A stretch of 61,539 bases of DNA from Crocinitomix sp. (GTDB lineage: Bacteria > Bacteroidota > Bacteroidia > Flavobacteriales_D > Crocinitomicaceae): NCBI GenBank assembly GCA_030836155.1, contig JAURQI010000082.1, positions 1-61,539 of the forward strand. The letters run 5' to 3'. A program made the translations under genes and the position numbers. Below, piece by piece: positions 36,337-45,344 of the stretch (its first letter is position 1; each line of letters opens with the position of its first letter). The notes under the pieces were generated by a model. The model was not told the DNA's origin. It was given only the letters and a program-made list of their open reading frames with translations, and did not search any database.

Positions 36337-36915
36337 ATGTTTGAATCAAACATAACCAAAGCAGACATCAATGAACTCCCTCTAGACAGATACGAAGGAC
36401 CTGTTGTCTTGGTAGAGGATAAAGACAATATAGCGGCTGCTATAGCTGAAATCAACAAATATGATATTGTTGGTTTTGACACTGAAACAAAGCCTGTTTT
36501 TGTAAAAGGACAATACAATCATGTTGCTTTAGTACAAATCGCAACCCCAGAAAAAGTTTATTTATTCCGTATCAATAAAACAGGACTTGCACAGGAAATT
36601 ATCGATCTTTTTGAAAATCCCAATATCAAAAAAGTGGGGGTTGGCTTAGGAGATGATCTTGTATTTCTCAAAAAGATTAAATCCTTCACACCACGTCATT
36701 TTGAAGAAGTCAACGAACTGGTCAATCAATTGGAAATTGAAGCCAATGGACTAAGGAAATTGACTGCAATCATTCTTGGTTTTCGAATTTCTAAGAATGC
36801 ACAAGTTTCTAATTGGGAGGCAAAAGAATTAAACGAAAAACAAATTCGTTATGCCGCTACAGATGCCTGGGTTTGTTTAGAGATGTTTGAGAAGATTAGG
36901 AAGATGCTGAATTAA
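36337..36915 (+). CDS. 3'-5' exonuclease of the RNase D/DEDDy family
   Basis: The 192-residue stand-alone exonuclease domain has all DEDDy sites: DTET (Asp and Glu in VGFDTETKPVF), the second Asp in VGLGDDLVFL and YAATDAW (Tyr and the last Asp). There is no HRDC or helicase part, so it matches small DEDDy nucleases of Bacteroidota and not full RNase D. The substrate is unproven. It is convergent with a small membrane gene. Confidence 0.9.
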   Translation: MFESNITKADINELPLDRYEGPVVLVEDKDNIAAAIAEINKYDIVGFDTETKPVFVKGQYNHVALVQIATPEKVYLFRINKTGLAQEIIDLFENPNIKKVGVGLGDDLVFLKKIKSFTPRHFEEVNELVNQLEIEANGLRKLTAIILGFRISKNAQVSNWEAKELNEKQIRYAATDAWVCLEMFEKIRKMLN

Positions 36916-36918
36916 GGA

Positions 36919-37113
36919 CTATTTCTTCAGGGCTTTCCACCAGCAATATATCGCACCAAACAACAACAGACCTGTAAAAACGGATGCCATGACCAATAGA
37001 GTGGATCGGTTATTAACGATATCAGCGGCATCGGAGATCAGAATACGCTTTAGTTCAGAGAGTGCCCCCAAAGTCATTAACGATAGGAGAATTGCTAAAA
37101 TTCTATACCCCAT
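36919..37113 (-). CDS. Small two-helix membrane protein
   Basis: The 64-residue protein has hydrophobic helices at about 1-20 and 40-60 and a basic C-terminus (WWKALKK). Its ATG shares one base with the TAA of the upstream symporter gene, so it is translationally coupled to it and may modify the transporter (inference). No family was recognised. Confidence 0.65.
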   Translation of the reverse strand: MGYRILAILLSLMTLGALSELKRILISDAADIVNNRSTLLVMASVFTGLLLFGAIYCWWKALKK

Positions 37114-38498
37114 TATTTGTCGCTTTTTTCTTGAACAAGATCGTCATGACTTAAGTTCTCTGCATAATCATCCCAATCCTCTACATGTGGCTCACCTAGT
37201 TTACCTATAGATTTGGCAACAATTAAAGAAACCGTGGCATCACCGGTTACGTTAATGGTAGTTCTTAACATATCTAGCGGTCTATCAACAGCAAATATCA
37301 ATGCTAATCCAATCGCAATCTGATCTGGCTCAAATTTACCTACCGCTTGTAATACAATCACGAGCATGACCATTCCTGCACCAGGAACTGCGGCAGAACC
37401 GATAGATGCCATCAGCGCCGTCAGAACAATCGTTAGCTGATCCATCAGATCTAAAGGAACTCCTAACGCTTGCGCGATAAATACGGCAGCAACAGCTTGA
37501 TACAGACTCGTACCGTCCATATTAATGGTAGCACCAACCGGTAGGACAAAAGAAGCTACTTCCTTTTCAACTCCCATGTGCTCCTCTACTCTTTCCATTG
37601 TGACTGGTAAAGTAGCGGCGCTGCTGCTTGTTGTAAATGCCAATAACTGCGCAGGAGCCAATTTTTCTAAAAACCAAAACGGGCTTTTTTTAACAAAAAC
37701 ACCGATCAAGAATAGATAAAAGCCAACCATCAATAAGAGACCTATTATTACGGTTAATGCATACCATAATAGGGCTACGAGTATTTCGGGATCTTCAGAT
37801 GACACAACTACGGCTGCCAATAATGCAAAGACTGCATATGGAGCTGATAGCATAATTAAGTCAACCATTTTTAAAACAACATCATTCAAAGCATCAAAGA
37901 AATCCTTGATCGGCTTGACCCGTTCTTCTGGAATCAATAACATCGCTACTCCAAAAAAGATAACGAAGAAGATAACTTGCAGCATATTTCCGTTATCTGC
38001 CATGGCTCCAAATAAATTTGAGGGCACCATATCCTCGACAAATTGGAGCGGACCAGCACTTTTTTGGCTTTCTGCAGCCACCATTTTATTTACAATCCCA
38101 GGATCATTACCATAAGTCTGCGTTAATGTCTCAATCGTCTCCTCTGACACACCCCCTCCTGGCTGCATGATGTTTACAATCACCAGTCCAATGGTTATCG
38201 CAATAATCGTAGTACCCACATAAATAAGAATTGAGCGACCACCAATCTTTTTAAATTTAGAAATGTCCTGAAGGTCAGAGATCCCTTTTATAAGCGAAGC
38301 TAAGATCAAAGGAATCGCGATTAGTTTCAATAATTTTATAAAAATCGATCCCCAAGGTTTGATCCAATCTAAGGTAAAGTCCTTACCACCATCAACATAC
38401 CACATGGCTAAACCAAAGCCTATTCCCAAGAACATTCCGATTAGAATTTTTAGGTGCAATGGGAATTTCTTTTTTTGATTCGGAAGTGCTTTTGTCAT
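37113..38498 (-). CDS. Dicarboxylate/amino acid:cation symporter (DAACS family)
   Basis: The 461-residue GltP/DctA-like transporter uses H+ or Na+ gradients to import acidic amino acids or dicarboxylates. Signature parts are the serine-rich hairpin TTSSSAATLPVTM, NMDGTSLYQAVAAVFIAQ, the second hairpin region GAAVPGAGMVML (in GSAAVPGAG) and DRPLDMLRTTINVTGD, whose Asp and Arg contact substrate in the family. The length is normal. It is coupled to the downstream small membrane gene. Confidence 0.95.
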   Translation of the reverse strand: MTKALPNQKKKFPLHLKILIGMFLGIGFGLAMWYVDGGKDFTLDWIKPWGSIFIKLLKLIAIPLILASLIKGISDLQDISKFKKIGGRSILIYVGTTIIAITIGLVIVNIMQPGGGVSEETIETLTQTYGNDPGIVNKMVAAESQKSAGPLQFVEDMVPSNLFGAMADNGNMLQVIFFVIFFGVAMLLIPEERVKPIKDFFDALNDVVLKMVDLIMLSAPYAVFALLAAVVVSSEDPEILVALLWYALTVIIGLLLMVGFYLFLIGVFVKKSPFWFLEKLAPAQLLAFTTSSSAATLPVTMERVEEHMGVEKEVASFVLPVGATINMDGTSLYQAVAAVFIAQALGVPLDLMDQLTIVLTALMASIGSAAVPGAGMVMLVIVLQAVGKFEPDQIAIGLALIFAVDRPLDMLRTTINVTGDATVSLIVAKSIGKLGEPHVEDWDDYAENLSHDDLVQEKSDK

Positions 38499-38541
38499 GT
38501 CTATATACGCTTTATTGAGCGCCCTGAAAATACAAAAAAAA

Positions 38542-38565
38542 GCGTATCCAAAATATAGGATACGC
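38542..38565 (-). terminator. Terminator facing rpsA transcripts
   Basis: GCGTATCC and GGATACGC form an 8-bp stem with an eight-base loop. The A-run on the left becomes a U-run of eight for minus-strand RNA, so it probably ends the rpsA transcript. Confidence 0.8.
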
Positions 38566-38584
38566 CATAAATCTATTCAAAGAA

Positions 38585-38635
38585 AAAGCCCTCACGCGGC
38601 ACTTCGACTTAGCTTAGTGACCTTGCAAGGGCTTT
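38585..38635. terminator. Second hairpin between symporter and rpsA genes
   Basis: AAAGCCCTCAC and GTGA...AGGGCTTT pair with a bulge around a large loop. The plus side is followed by ATTTTTATTTT and the minus side by TTTTTCTTT, so it can work both ways, as a first rpsA terminator or a barrier for antisense RNA. Confidence 0.65.
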
Positions 38636-38680
38636 ATTTTTATTTTAGAGGATCACCTTCCGATAACCTTCTTAGAGAAA

Positions 38681-40642
38681 TTACTTTTCTCCTTTTTCCA
38701 TCTCGTTTTTCAATGCAGATAAAGCATCTAAATCTCCCATTGTCGATTTCTCGTTTGAGCTATTGATGTTTTTCACTGCTTGATTATCGCCTCTTCCAGC
38801 TGGCTTCTTCTTAGCCGAAGTTGTTGGACGATCTTCACCTTCTTCGAACGTTCTTGTATGAGAAACGACAATTTTACGTGCATCTTTGTTGAATTCGATC
38901 ACTCTGAAATCAAGTGTCTCATCAGCGTGTGCATTAGAACCATCTTCTTTTCTTAGGTGTTTCTTAGGACAAATTCCTTCTACACCGTAAGGTAATGAAA
39001 CGATAGCCGCTTTGTCTTTCTTCTCTTCAATGATAGTTCCTTGGTGAACAGATCCTTCTTCGAATGTCGAAGCAAACACATCCCATGGATTTTCTTCCAA
39101 TTGTTTGCGCCCTAGAGAGATTCTTCTGTTTTCACGATCTAATTCTAAAACAACCACTTCCATCTCATCTCCTACTTTGCAGAATTCTGATGGATGCTTG
39201 ATTTTCTTCTGCCAAGAAAGGTCAGAAATGTGAATCAATCCGTCAACACCTTCTTCTAATTCTACGAATACACCGAAGTTAGTGAAGTTACGAACTGTTG
39301 CTTTATGCTTAGACTCAACAGGATATTTTGTTTCGATATCAGCCCATGGATCTGGCATCAATTGCTTGATACCTAGAGACATTTTACGCTCTTCGCGATC
39401 TAATGTCAATACCTCTGCTTCTACTTCATCTCCTACTTTCATAAAATCCTGAGCCGTACGTAGGTGTTGTGACCAAGACATTTCAGAAACGTGAATCAAA
39501 CCTTCAACGCCTGGAGCGATTTCAATAAATGCACCGTAATCAGCGATTACAACAACTTTACCTTTAACCTTATCTCCAACATTTACGCTTTCGTTCAATG
39601 CATCCCACGGATGTGGTTGCAATTGTTTCAATCCAAGCGCAATACGTTTCTTATTATCGTCGAAATCTAGAATTACAACGTTAATTTTCTCATCAAGCGA
39701 TACGATTTCTTCTGGGTGATTCACGCGACCCCAAGAAAGGTCTGTAATGTGAATCAAACCGTCAACACCACCAAGGTCAATGAACACACCGTATGAAGTG
39801 ATGTTCTTAACCGTACCTTCAAGAACTTGACCTTTCTCAAGCCCTCCGATGATTTGTTTCTTTTGCTCTTCCAACTCAGCCTCAATAAGTGCTTTGTGTG
39901 AAACAACAACGTTTTTGAATTCGTGGTTAATTTTAACCACTTTGAATTCCATATTTTTACCAACATACTGATCGTAATCGCGAATTGGCTTCACATCGAT
40001 TTGAGAACCAGGCAAGAAAGCCTCGATTCCAAATACATCTACGATCAAACCACCTTTAGTTCTGCACTTAACAAAACCAGTGATGATTTCTCCTGTTTTT
40101 AATACTTCGTTTACACGTTGCCAAGCGCGGTGTGTACGAGCTGTTCTGTGTGACAATACCAATTGTCCATATTTGTCTTCTAACTGCTCAACAAATACTT
40201 CAACCGTATCACCCACTTTTAAATCAGGGTTGTATCTAAATTCATTGATTGCGATAACTCCTTCTGATTTGTAGTTTACATTTACTACAACCTCTTTCGT
40301 TGTTAACATGATCACTTTACCGTCGATTACTTCTTTCTCTTGAATAGAGTTTAAAGTACCGTCATAAATCTGATTTAACTCAGCGATTTCTGCTGGTGAG
40401 TGACCATCATTTTCGTAAGCATACCAATCGAATTCCTTCTCTTCTTCCTTCGCTTCCTCTACTGGTGCTTCTTCTTTTACCGTTTCCGCTTCTACAGCTG
40501 CTGCCGGTGCTTCAGTTACCTCAGCTTCTACTGCTGGTGCTTCTGCCTTCGTTTCTTCTGTTGCTTCTGCTTGCGTTTCTTCCGCTGCAGTTGCTTTTAC
40601 TTCTTCAGAAACTTCTTCTTGTTTGTTTTTATCTTCTGCCAT
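38681..40642 (-). CDS. rpsA: 30S ribosomal protein S1
   Basis: S1 binds mRNA at the small subunit. From ATG 40642 (MAEDKNKQEE) the 653 residues comprise an acidic Ala/Glu-rich tail of about 70 residues and then six S1 (OB-fold) repeats; repeats 3-6 are the clearest (for example GVFIDLGGVDGLIHITDLSW and GVFVELEEGVDGLIHISDLS). The upstream in-frame ATG at 40666 is rejected because it falls in the leader hairpin. The acidic tail is longer than in E. coli S1 but usual in the phylum. Regulated by the consensus promoter at 40736-40766 with a folded leader. Confidence 0.96.
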   Translation of the reverse strand: MAEDKNKQEEVSEEVKATAAEETQAEATEETKAEAPAVEAEVTEAPAAAVEAETVKEEAPVEEAKEEEKEFDWYAYENDGHSPAEIAELNQIYDGTLNSIQEKEVIDGKVIMLTTKEVVVNVNYKSEGVIAINEFRYNPDLKVGDTVEVFVEQLEDKYGQLVLSHRTARTHRAWQRVNEVLKTGEIITGFVKCRTKGGLIVDVFGIEAFLPGSQIDVKPIRDYDQYVGKNMEFKVVKINHEFKNVVVSHKALIEAELEEQKKQIIGGLEKGQVLEGTVKNITSYGVFIDLGGVDGLIHITDLSWGRVNHPEEIVSLDEKINVVILDFDDNKKRIALGLKQLQPHPWDALNESVNVGDKVKGKVVVIADYGAFIEIAPGVEGLIHVSEMSWSQHLRTAQDFMKVGDEVEAEVLTLDREERKMSLGIKQLMPDPWADIETKYPVESKHKATVRNFTNFGVFVELEEGVDGLIHISDLSWQKKIKHPSEFCKVGDEMEVVVLELDRENRRISLGRKQLEENPWDVFASTFEEGSVHQGTIIEEKKDKAAIVSLPYGVEGICPKKHLRKEDGSNAHADETLDFRVIEFNKDARKIVVSHTRTFEEGEDRPTTSAKKKPAGRGDNQAVKNINSSNEKSTMGDLDALSALKNEMEKGEK

Positions 40643-40732
40643 GATGGCGTTGTTTTTGTATCTCAACTACCCGAAGCTGAGAGTTTTTATACGTTTCCGG
40701 CCGGGTACCGGTTCGCTTCCCTTCGAAACGAG
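40643..40732 (-). promoter_or_regulatory. Structured 5' leader of rpsA mRNA
   Basis: The predicted leader of about 90 nt holds a perfect 8-bp hairpin (UCUCAGCU with AGUUGAGA, one G-U pair; 40661-40682) about 18 bases before the ATG, and a GC-rich part upstream with CCGG repeats enclosed by CGUUUC/GAAACG. S1 is known to control its own translation in E. coli, so this may be an autoregulatory leader here. Confidence 0.5.
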
Positions 40733-40735
40733 GCG

Positions 40736-40766
40736 CAAAGGTAGTGTTTTTCAGTAAAGTAAGCAA
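40736..40766 (-). promoter_or_regulatory. Promoter of rpsA
   Basis: On the minus strand TTG (40764-40766), 20 bases, then TACCTTTG (40736-40743): a full match to TTG-N19/20-TAnnTTTG. Confidence 0.75.
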
Positions 40767-40793
40767 TAGATTAACTCAATTTTCAGCAATGAA

Positions 40794-42602
40794 CTAGAAC
40801 TTCATTATTTTCACACAAGTAATTAACTGACTTTGTTCGTACACATGAAGGTAATAGAGACCTCTAGAGAGCTCAGATAAATCCAATACAACTTCTCCAG
40901 TATAATCAGCTGTCTGGTTAACAATTCTACCATTAAGATCAAAGATTTTAATCGCTCCATTTGCGATGGAAGTAGTCGATTCAACTGTCAAGTGATTCGT
41001 GAAGGGAATAGGATAAACTTGAACGGATGAATTAAAGTAATTTGCTTGAATGCCAGCATCGTCGATAACATCAATGGTCTTGCAAACCGAGTCGCTACTG
41101 CAAATATTATCTACGTACATACAAACATCGTATGAGCCTGGACCTGGAAATGTATAACTGACACTTTTACCTTCCAAGGTGTCATCCAAAATAATCCACT
41201 CATAATCAGCAAAGCTCAATGGATCAGCCGTAAAATCATAAACCAATCCCTCATTAGATGAGTTAAAATCTGCAATAACCGAATCGCAACAATAATACTC
41301 GTCTCGTTCTATTTCAATCAACTCCCCAATATCACTAACAGAATTCGTCAGTTCCAATGCATAACTTGTAAAGGACATATCATAGATGATCACATCATCC
41401 CGTTCATCAGTATATGGTGTATAAAGATCAGAAGGACATGTACCATTTCCAAGCGAATCATACTTGAGCAAAAGTATTTGTCTTAAGTCATCCGCATAAA
41501 TTCTTCCTGTTCTGATAAAGCCGCCATCAGGAGATTTTTCTAATTGACTTACCCGATGCGCCTGATCATTCAATAATTGTTCTTTTTCCCATACAATATC
41601 GAGGGAGGCATCTATTTTTACCAATCCGGCTTGTTCTTCACTGAAAGTGGCTAATACAGCTGACCCATCTTCATAGGCATACATATCTGAAACTCCAACT
41701 ATTCCGGATTCTTGTTCAATTGTAACCGCCTGTATTAGATCGCCCTCTCCTGCAAATTGGACCAATAGAAAATCCCCGTCAAAAGATTGGAATTCAACTA
41801 AGAGATCATTTGTACTTAGCTCTACAGCACAGTCAGCTTCTCTATTGTTAAATCCTTTCGCCCAAATAAATTCTCCGGTTGAAGATACGCGCATAAGAAA
41901 TCCATAATGGTACCAAGGGCCAGGTATACCATACGACTCAGTATAACCAACAAATAAAAAATCTCCGTTTTCAAGTTGTATGAAATCCTGAGGCGTTTCC
42001 CATTCCGGTAATAAATCTGGTGTGTAACGATTCGACCATACGATATTACCATCAAAGTCTAGCTTAACTATTATTCCTTCAACCCTGGAAAAGTCTTCGG
42101 TTGTATGGACGACTATACCCGCACACACCAAACCGTCTTCTGTAACGATCATTTTATAGAGTGAAGCTTTTGAAAATTCGGGGATGTCCGCAAGATACCG
42201 CTTCGACCAAATCGTATTTCCCGATGCATCCAGCTTAGATAAATGGGTGTAATACGTATTATTTGCTCTACTTACGACATAAAGATACTCTCCATCAGTA
42301 CCTACCGCGTTTACCGTTTCTCCAGAACCGTAATTAAATTCCTTTATCCATTGCAAATCTCCCTCATCATCGGTGAGCATGCAGTAAGAAAAATCTGAAT
42401 CCCCTGGGATTCCTATATCAGACTTCCCTCCCCAAAAAAAACTTGAATCTCCGTAAGGAACAACATCATCGAGCCACATATCTTTCCAATCCCCAATTAT
42501 TTTACTGTAAGGTATCTGCGCAAGGAGGATATTTTGGTTGCAAGAGACAAATAAAAATAAGAGTGTAAGATTAAGAAATAGCGATTTTAGTTTCAGTTTC
42601 AT
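40794..42602 (-). CDS. Secreted beta-propeller-like protein with PKD and T9SS sorting domains
   Basis: The 602-residue protein has a signal peptide (residues 1-29; a Cys at 21 makes a lipoprotein possible but less likely). Repeats of the type GNIVWSNRY and LSKLDASGNTIWSKRY, spaced about 50-60 residues, form a propeller up to about residue 390. A PKD-like segment (YTFPGPGSYDVCMYV) follows, and a C-terminal type-A sorting domain (YPIPFTNHLTVES...). Such T9SS cargo is displayed or released; the role is unknown. Confidence 0.85.
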   Translation of the reverse strand: MKLKLKSLFLNLTLLFLFVSCNQNILLAQIPYSKIIGDWKDMWLDDVVPYGDSSFFWGGKSDIGIPGDSDFSYCMLTDDEGDLQWIKEFNYGSGETVNAVGTDGEYLYVVSRANNTYYTHLSKLDASGNTIWSKRYLADIPEFSKASLYKMIVTEDGLVCAGIVVHTTEDFSRVEGIIVKLDFDGNIVWSNRYTPDLLPEWETPQDFIQLENGDFLFVGYTESYGIPGPWYHYGFLMRVSSTGEFIWAKGFNNREADCAVELSTNDLLVEFQSFDGDFLLVQFAGEGDLIQAVTIEQESGIVGVSDMYAYEDGSAVLATFSEEQAGLVKIDASLDIVWEKEQLLNDQAHRVSQLEKSPDGGFIRTGRIYADDLRQILLLKYDSLGNGTCPSDLYTPYTDERDDVIIYDMSFTSYALELTNSVSDIGELIEIERDEYYCCDSVIADFNSSNEGLVYDFTADPLSFADYEWIILDDTLEGKSVSYTFPGPGSYDVCMYVDNICSSDSVCKTIDVIDDAGIQANYFNSSVQVYPIPFTNHLTVESTTSIANGAIKIFDLNGRIVNQTADYTGEVVLDLSELSRGLYYLHVYEQSQLITCVKIMKF

Positions 42603-42686
42603 AATCTTGAATTTGGCATCTATTAAGAAATGGGCTCAAATATTTTAATCATAAAATAACGAATAAAAGATGAATATGACCTTCTC

Positions 42687-43619
42687 ATGTTTAAAAAAAA
42701 TGCTCTGAATAATATTGGTATCTTTGAAAGAACGATTATTGAAGATCTAAAGATGACACAATCCTCCTTCAAGACTTATAAAAATGTTGACCGCCAGCAT
42801 GATCAAGTGCATTTTAGTGTAACCCGAATGGAGGAAATCTTTAAAAAACACAAAGGAGAACCTGACGAACCACACCGCCATGAGTTTTACACCCTAATGA
42901 TTGTGCAAGAAGCAGTAGGAAAACATTTTGTCGATTTTAATGGTTTTGATTTAGGAAAAAGGCAGGTTTATTTTATTGCTCCAGGTCAAGTTCACCAAAT
43001 GTTGGAAGAAGAAATGTCGAAGGGTTACGTCATTACATTCGATCAACAGTTTTTAATGAATAATCATATTCCTGAATTATTTATCGAGGACCTCAATCTC
43101 TTTAATGCTTTTGATTATAGCCCACCATTAGAGCCATCAAAAGAAGAATTCGAAAAATTATTATTCGCTGCTGACGAAATCAATCGGGTTGTAAATTCTA
43201 ACCAGTCCTTTAAAATGGAAGCTGCCGGTGCATGGTTAAAGGTATTTCTCATTTCTTGCTATAATAGTTGCTCATTAGCTCCTGGTGATCGCAGTATTCA
43301 AGATCATCAGAATGATCTACTGAAAAGGTTTAAGGCGTTGATTAATGATCATTATGTCGAATGGCATGGAACCAGTGAATATGCAGATGCCTTACATATA
43401 ACTCCTGATCACTTGAATAAGGTGGTCAAGCTTCAAACTGGAAAGACGGCAAAAGAGCATATTCAGGGACGTATCACGTTAGAAGCAAAGCGATTACTTC
43501 ATTTTTCTGGTCAAAGTATTAAAGAAATTAGTTTTGACCTTGGATTTTCTGAACCCGCCAACTTCAGTGCATTCTTTAAAAAGTGTTCGGGATATAGTCC
43601 GAGCAAATTTCGCCCATAA
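42687..43619 (+). CDS. AraC-family transcriptional regulator with cupin sensor
   Basis: The 310-residue regulator has an N-terminal cupin-like sensing domain (PHRHEFYTLMIVQEAVGKHFVDF) and a C-terminal pair of helix-turn-helices (from about residue 215, ending FSEPANFSAFFKKCSGYSPSKFR). ATGs at 42687 and 42753 are both possible starts. It lies 116 bp upstream of the pirin/YceI pair on the same strand and may control it (inference). Confidence 0.92.
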   Translation: MFKKNALNNIGIFERTIIEDLKMTQSSFKTYKNVDRQHDQVHFSVTRMEEIFKKHKGEPDEPHRHEFYTLMIVQEAVGKHFVDFNGFDLGKRQVYFIAPGQVHQMLEEEMSKGYVITFDQQFLMNNHIPELFIEDLNLFNAFDYSPPLEPSKEEFEKLLFAADEINRVVNSNQSFKMEAAGAWLKVFLISCYNSCSLAPGDRSIQDHQNDLLKRFKALINDHYVEWHGTSEYADALHITPDHLNKVVKLQTGKTAKEHIQGRITLEAKRLLHFSGQSIKEISFDLGFSEPANFSAFFKKCSGYSPSKFRP

Positions 43620-43735
43620 TCCTACCCTCTTTATCAGTTACAATTCTTGAGAACGGATTTTCATAAGTCTTCCTCGTTTTTTGATAATACATGTTTAAAC
43701 ATATACATCTAACTTTGTTTTCGAATCGAGATGTT

Positions 43736-44614
43736 ATGGACCGAAAGAAATTTTTACAGAGAACACTAATAGCGGGAGCAGCTGGACTTACTGCACCAAC
43801 TTTATTAAAAGCTGCTGCAAAAGAAAAAAAAGAATCGACTTATGACAAATTAATCGAGCAAGTAGGATTTAACCATTTACCAAATAAGGAGGACAAAACA
43901 ATGAATACGGTCATTCACAGAGCAGAAACCCGCGGACATGCTAACCACGGTTGGTTGAACACACACCACACTTTTAGTTTTGCAAATTATTATAATCCAG
44001 AGCGTATGCATTTTGGTGTTTTGCGTGTATTGAATGATGATTGGATAGCTGCTGGAACGGGGTTCGGAAAACATCCCCACGATAATATGGAGATCATTTC
44101 CATTCCATTAGAAGGAGCTTTGGAACACCAAGATTCTATGGGCAATAAAGCGGTGATTGCAGAGGGAGACATACAAGTGATGAGTGCCGGAACAGGCGTT
44201 TTCCACAGTGAATACAATAAGAATAAAGAGAAAGAAGCCCGTTTCATACAGATTTGGTTATTTCCGAATAAAAAACAGGTTGAGCCACGATATGATCAAA
44301 TCACCTTAACGAATGTGATCAAAAAGAATGAGTTGAACCAGATCCTCTCCCCTAACAAAGATGATGAAGGTGTTTGGATTCACCAAGATGCTTGGTTTAA
44401 TTACGGTGATTTTGATCAAGACAAGTCAATTGACTACAAAATCAAAAGAAGCGAAAACGGATTGTATGCTTTTCTAATTAACGGAGAGGCAACTATCAAC
44501 GGCATCGACTTAAATAAAAGAGATGGATTCGGTATTTGGAATGAAACCAATGTATCCATCAAAGCAAAAAAAGGAAGTAAAATTTTACTCATGGACGTTC
44601 CAATGTCCATCTAA
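43736..44614 (+). CDS. Pirin-family protein with Tat-like N-terminal extension
   Basis: Pirins are iron-binding double-cupin proteins; some have quercetinase activity. The core starts at MNTVIHRAETRGHANHGW (ATG 43901) and keeps GKHPHDNMEII, the metal His sites and GTGVFHSEYN. Here 55 residues precede it: MDRKKFLQRTLIAGAAGL is like a Tat or Sec signal of Bacteroidota pirins. A strong AAGGAGG (43886-43892) lies eight bases before the internal ATG, so a cytosolic form may also be made. A further ATG at 43691 adds 15 residues and is less likely. The YceI gene follows after 16 bp. Confidence 0.9.
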   Translation: MDRKKFLQRTLIAGAAGLTAPTLLKAAAKEKKESTYDKLIEQVGFNHLPNKEDKTMNTVIHRAETRGHANHGWLNTHHTFSFANYYNPERMHFGVLRVLNDDWIAAGTGFGKHPHDNMEIISIPLEGALEHQDSMGNKAVIAEGDIQVMSAGTGVFHSEYNKNKEKEARFIQIWLFPNKKQVEPRYDQITLTNVIKKNELNQILSPNKDDEGVWIHQDAWFNYGDFDQDKSIDYKIKRSENGLYAFLINGEATINGIDLNKRDGFGIWNETNVSIKAKKGSKILLMDVPMSI

Positions 44615-44630
44615 TAACATAAAAAACAAA

Positions 44631-45149
44631 ATGGAAAACAAAACAACATGGGCAATTGACCCATCACACTCAGATGTAATGTTCAAAGTAAGACACATGA
44701 TGATTTCAACGGTGTCTGGACATTTCGAAGACTTTAACGCAACTGTAAATGCAGATTCAGATGATTTTTCAGGAGCGGAGGTTGAATTTTCAGCAAAGAT
44801 TGATTCAATCAATACTAAAAATGCTGATCGCGACGCGCACTTAAAGTCAGACGACTTCTTTAATGCGGAATCATTTCCCGAATTAAAATTTAAATCAAAA
44901 TCATACGATGGCAATAAACTCGTTGGTGACTTAACCATTCGTGACGTAACTAAAGAAGTAACTTTCGATACAGATTTTAATGGAGTAGCAACAGACCCAT
45001 ACGGACAAACAAAAGCAGGTTTTGAAATCAGCGGAAAAATTAACCGTAAGGATTTTAACCTAACATGGAGTGCGGTTACTGAAGCTGGCAAGATTGTTGT
45101 TTCTGATGAAGTAAAACTCAGTGTTGACGCACAATTTGTAAAGCAATAA
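44631..45149 (+). CDS. YceI-family protein
   Basis: From ATG 44631 (MENKTTWAIDPSHSDVMF) the 172-residue lipocalin-like barrel shows the family pattern: FKVRHMMISTVSGHF, then AEVEFSAKIDSINTKNADRDAHLKS in part, FPELKFKSKS and the closing strands. YceI proteins bind polyisoprenoids in an extended barrel. There is no signal peptide, so it is cytosolic here. Longer ATGs in the track-like upstream frame lie inside the pirin gene and are rejected. It ends at a terminator and forms a pair with pirin. Confidence 0.93.
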   Translation: MENKTTWAIDPSHSDVMFKVRHMMISTVSGHFEDFNATVNADSDDFSGAEVEFSAKIDSINTKNADRDAHLKSDDFFNAESFPELKFKSKSYDGNKLVGDLTIRDVTKEVTFDTDFNGVATDPYGQTKAGFEISGKINRKDFNLTWSAVTEAGKIVVSDEVKLSVDAQFVKQ

Positions 45150-45173
45150 ACCTACTCCTCTTGCAAAACAATG

Positions 45174-45201
45174 AAACAGTGGCTTTAATCGGTCACTGTT
45201 T
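45174..45201 (+). terminator. Terminator after the YceI gene
   Basis: AAACAGTG and CACTGTTT form an 8-bp stem with a 12-base loop, followed by a T-run. Confidence 0.85.
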
Positions 45202-45262
45202 TTTTTGTCGTTCACTAAGCATGATAGACGAAAACATTGATTGAACTGGTCGTCAATTCATT

Positions 45263-45292
45263 TTGAATATTCCACTTAGAATCGTAATTTTG
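45263..45292 (+). promoter_or_regulatory. Promoter of the thiolase gene
   Basis: TTG (45263-45265), 19 bases, then TAATTTTG (45285-45292), a full consensus match. The leader to the ATG at 45345 is about 48 nt. Confidence 0.7.
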
Positions 45293-45344
45293 CATGCATA
45301 TTTCGAGCGGGTTCGAAATAACCAAACAAGCAAAATCTCACAAC

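Noticed and set aside
40396-40744. Leucine- or phenylalanine-rich plus-strand frames
   Set aside because: They are shadows of the Glu/Ala-rich N-terminal tail of ribosomal protein S1.
44585-45091. Minus-strand frame of 168 codons opposite the YceI gene
   Set aside because: Low-complexity Ser-rich shadow; the plus strand has an intact YceI protein with terminator.
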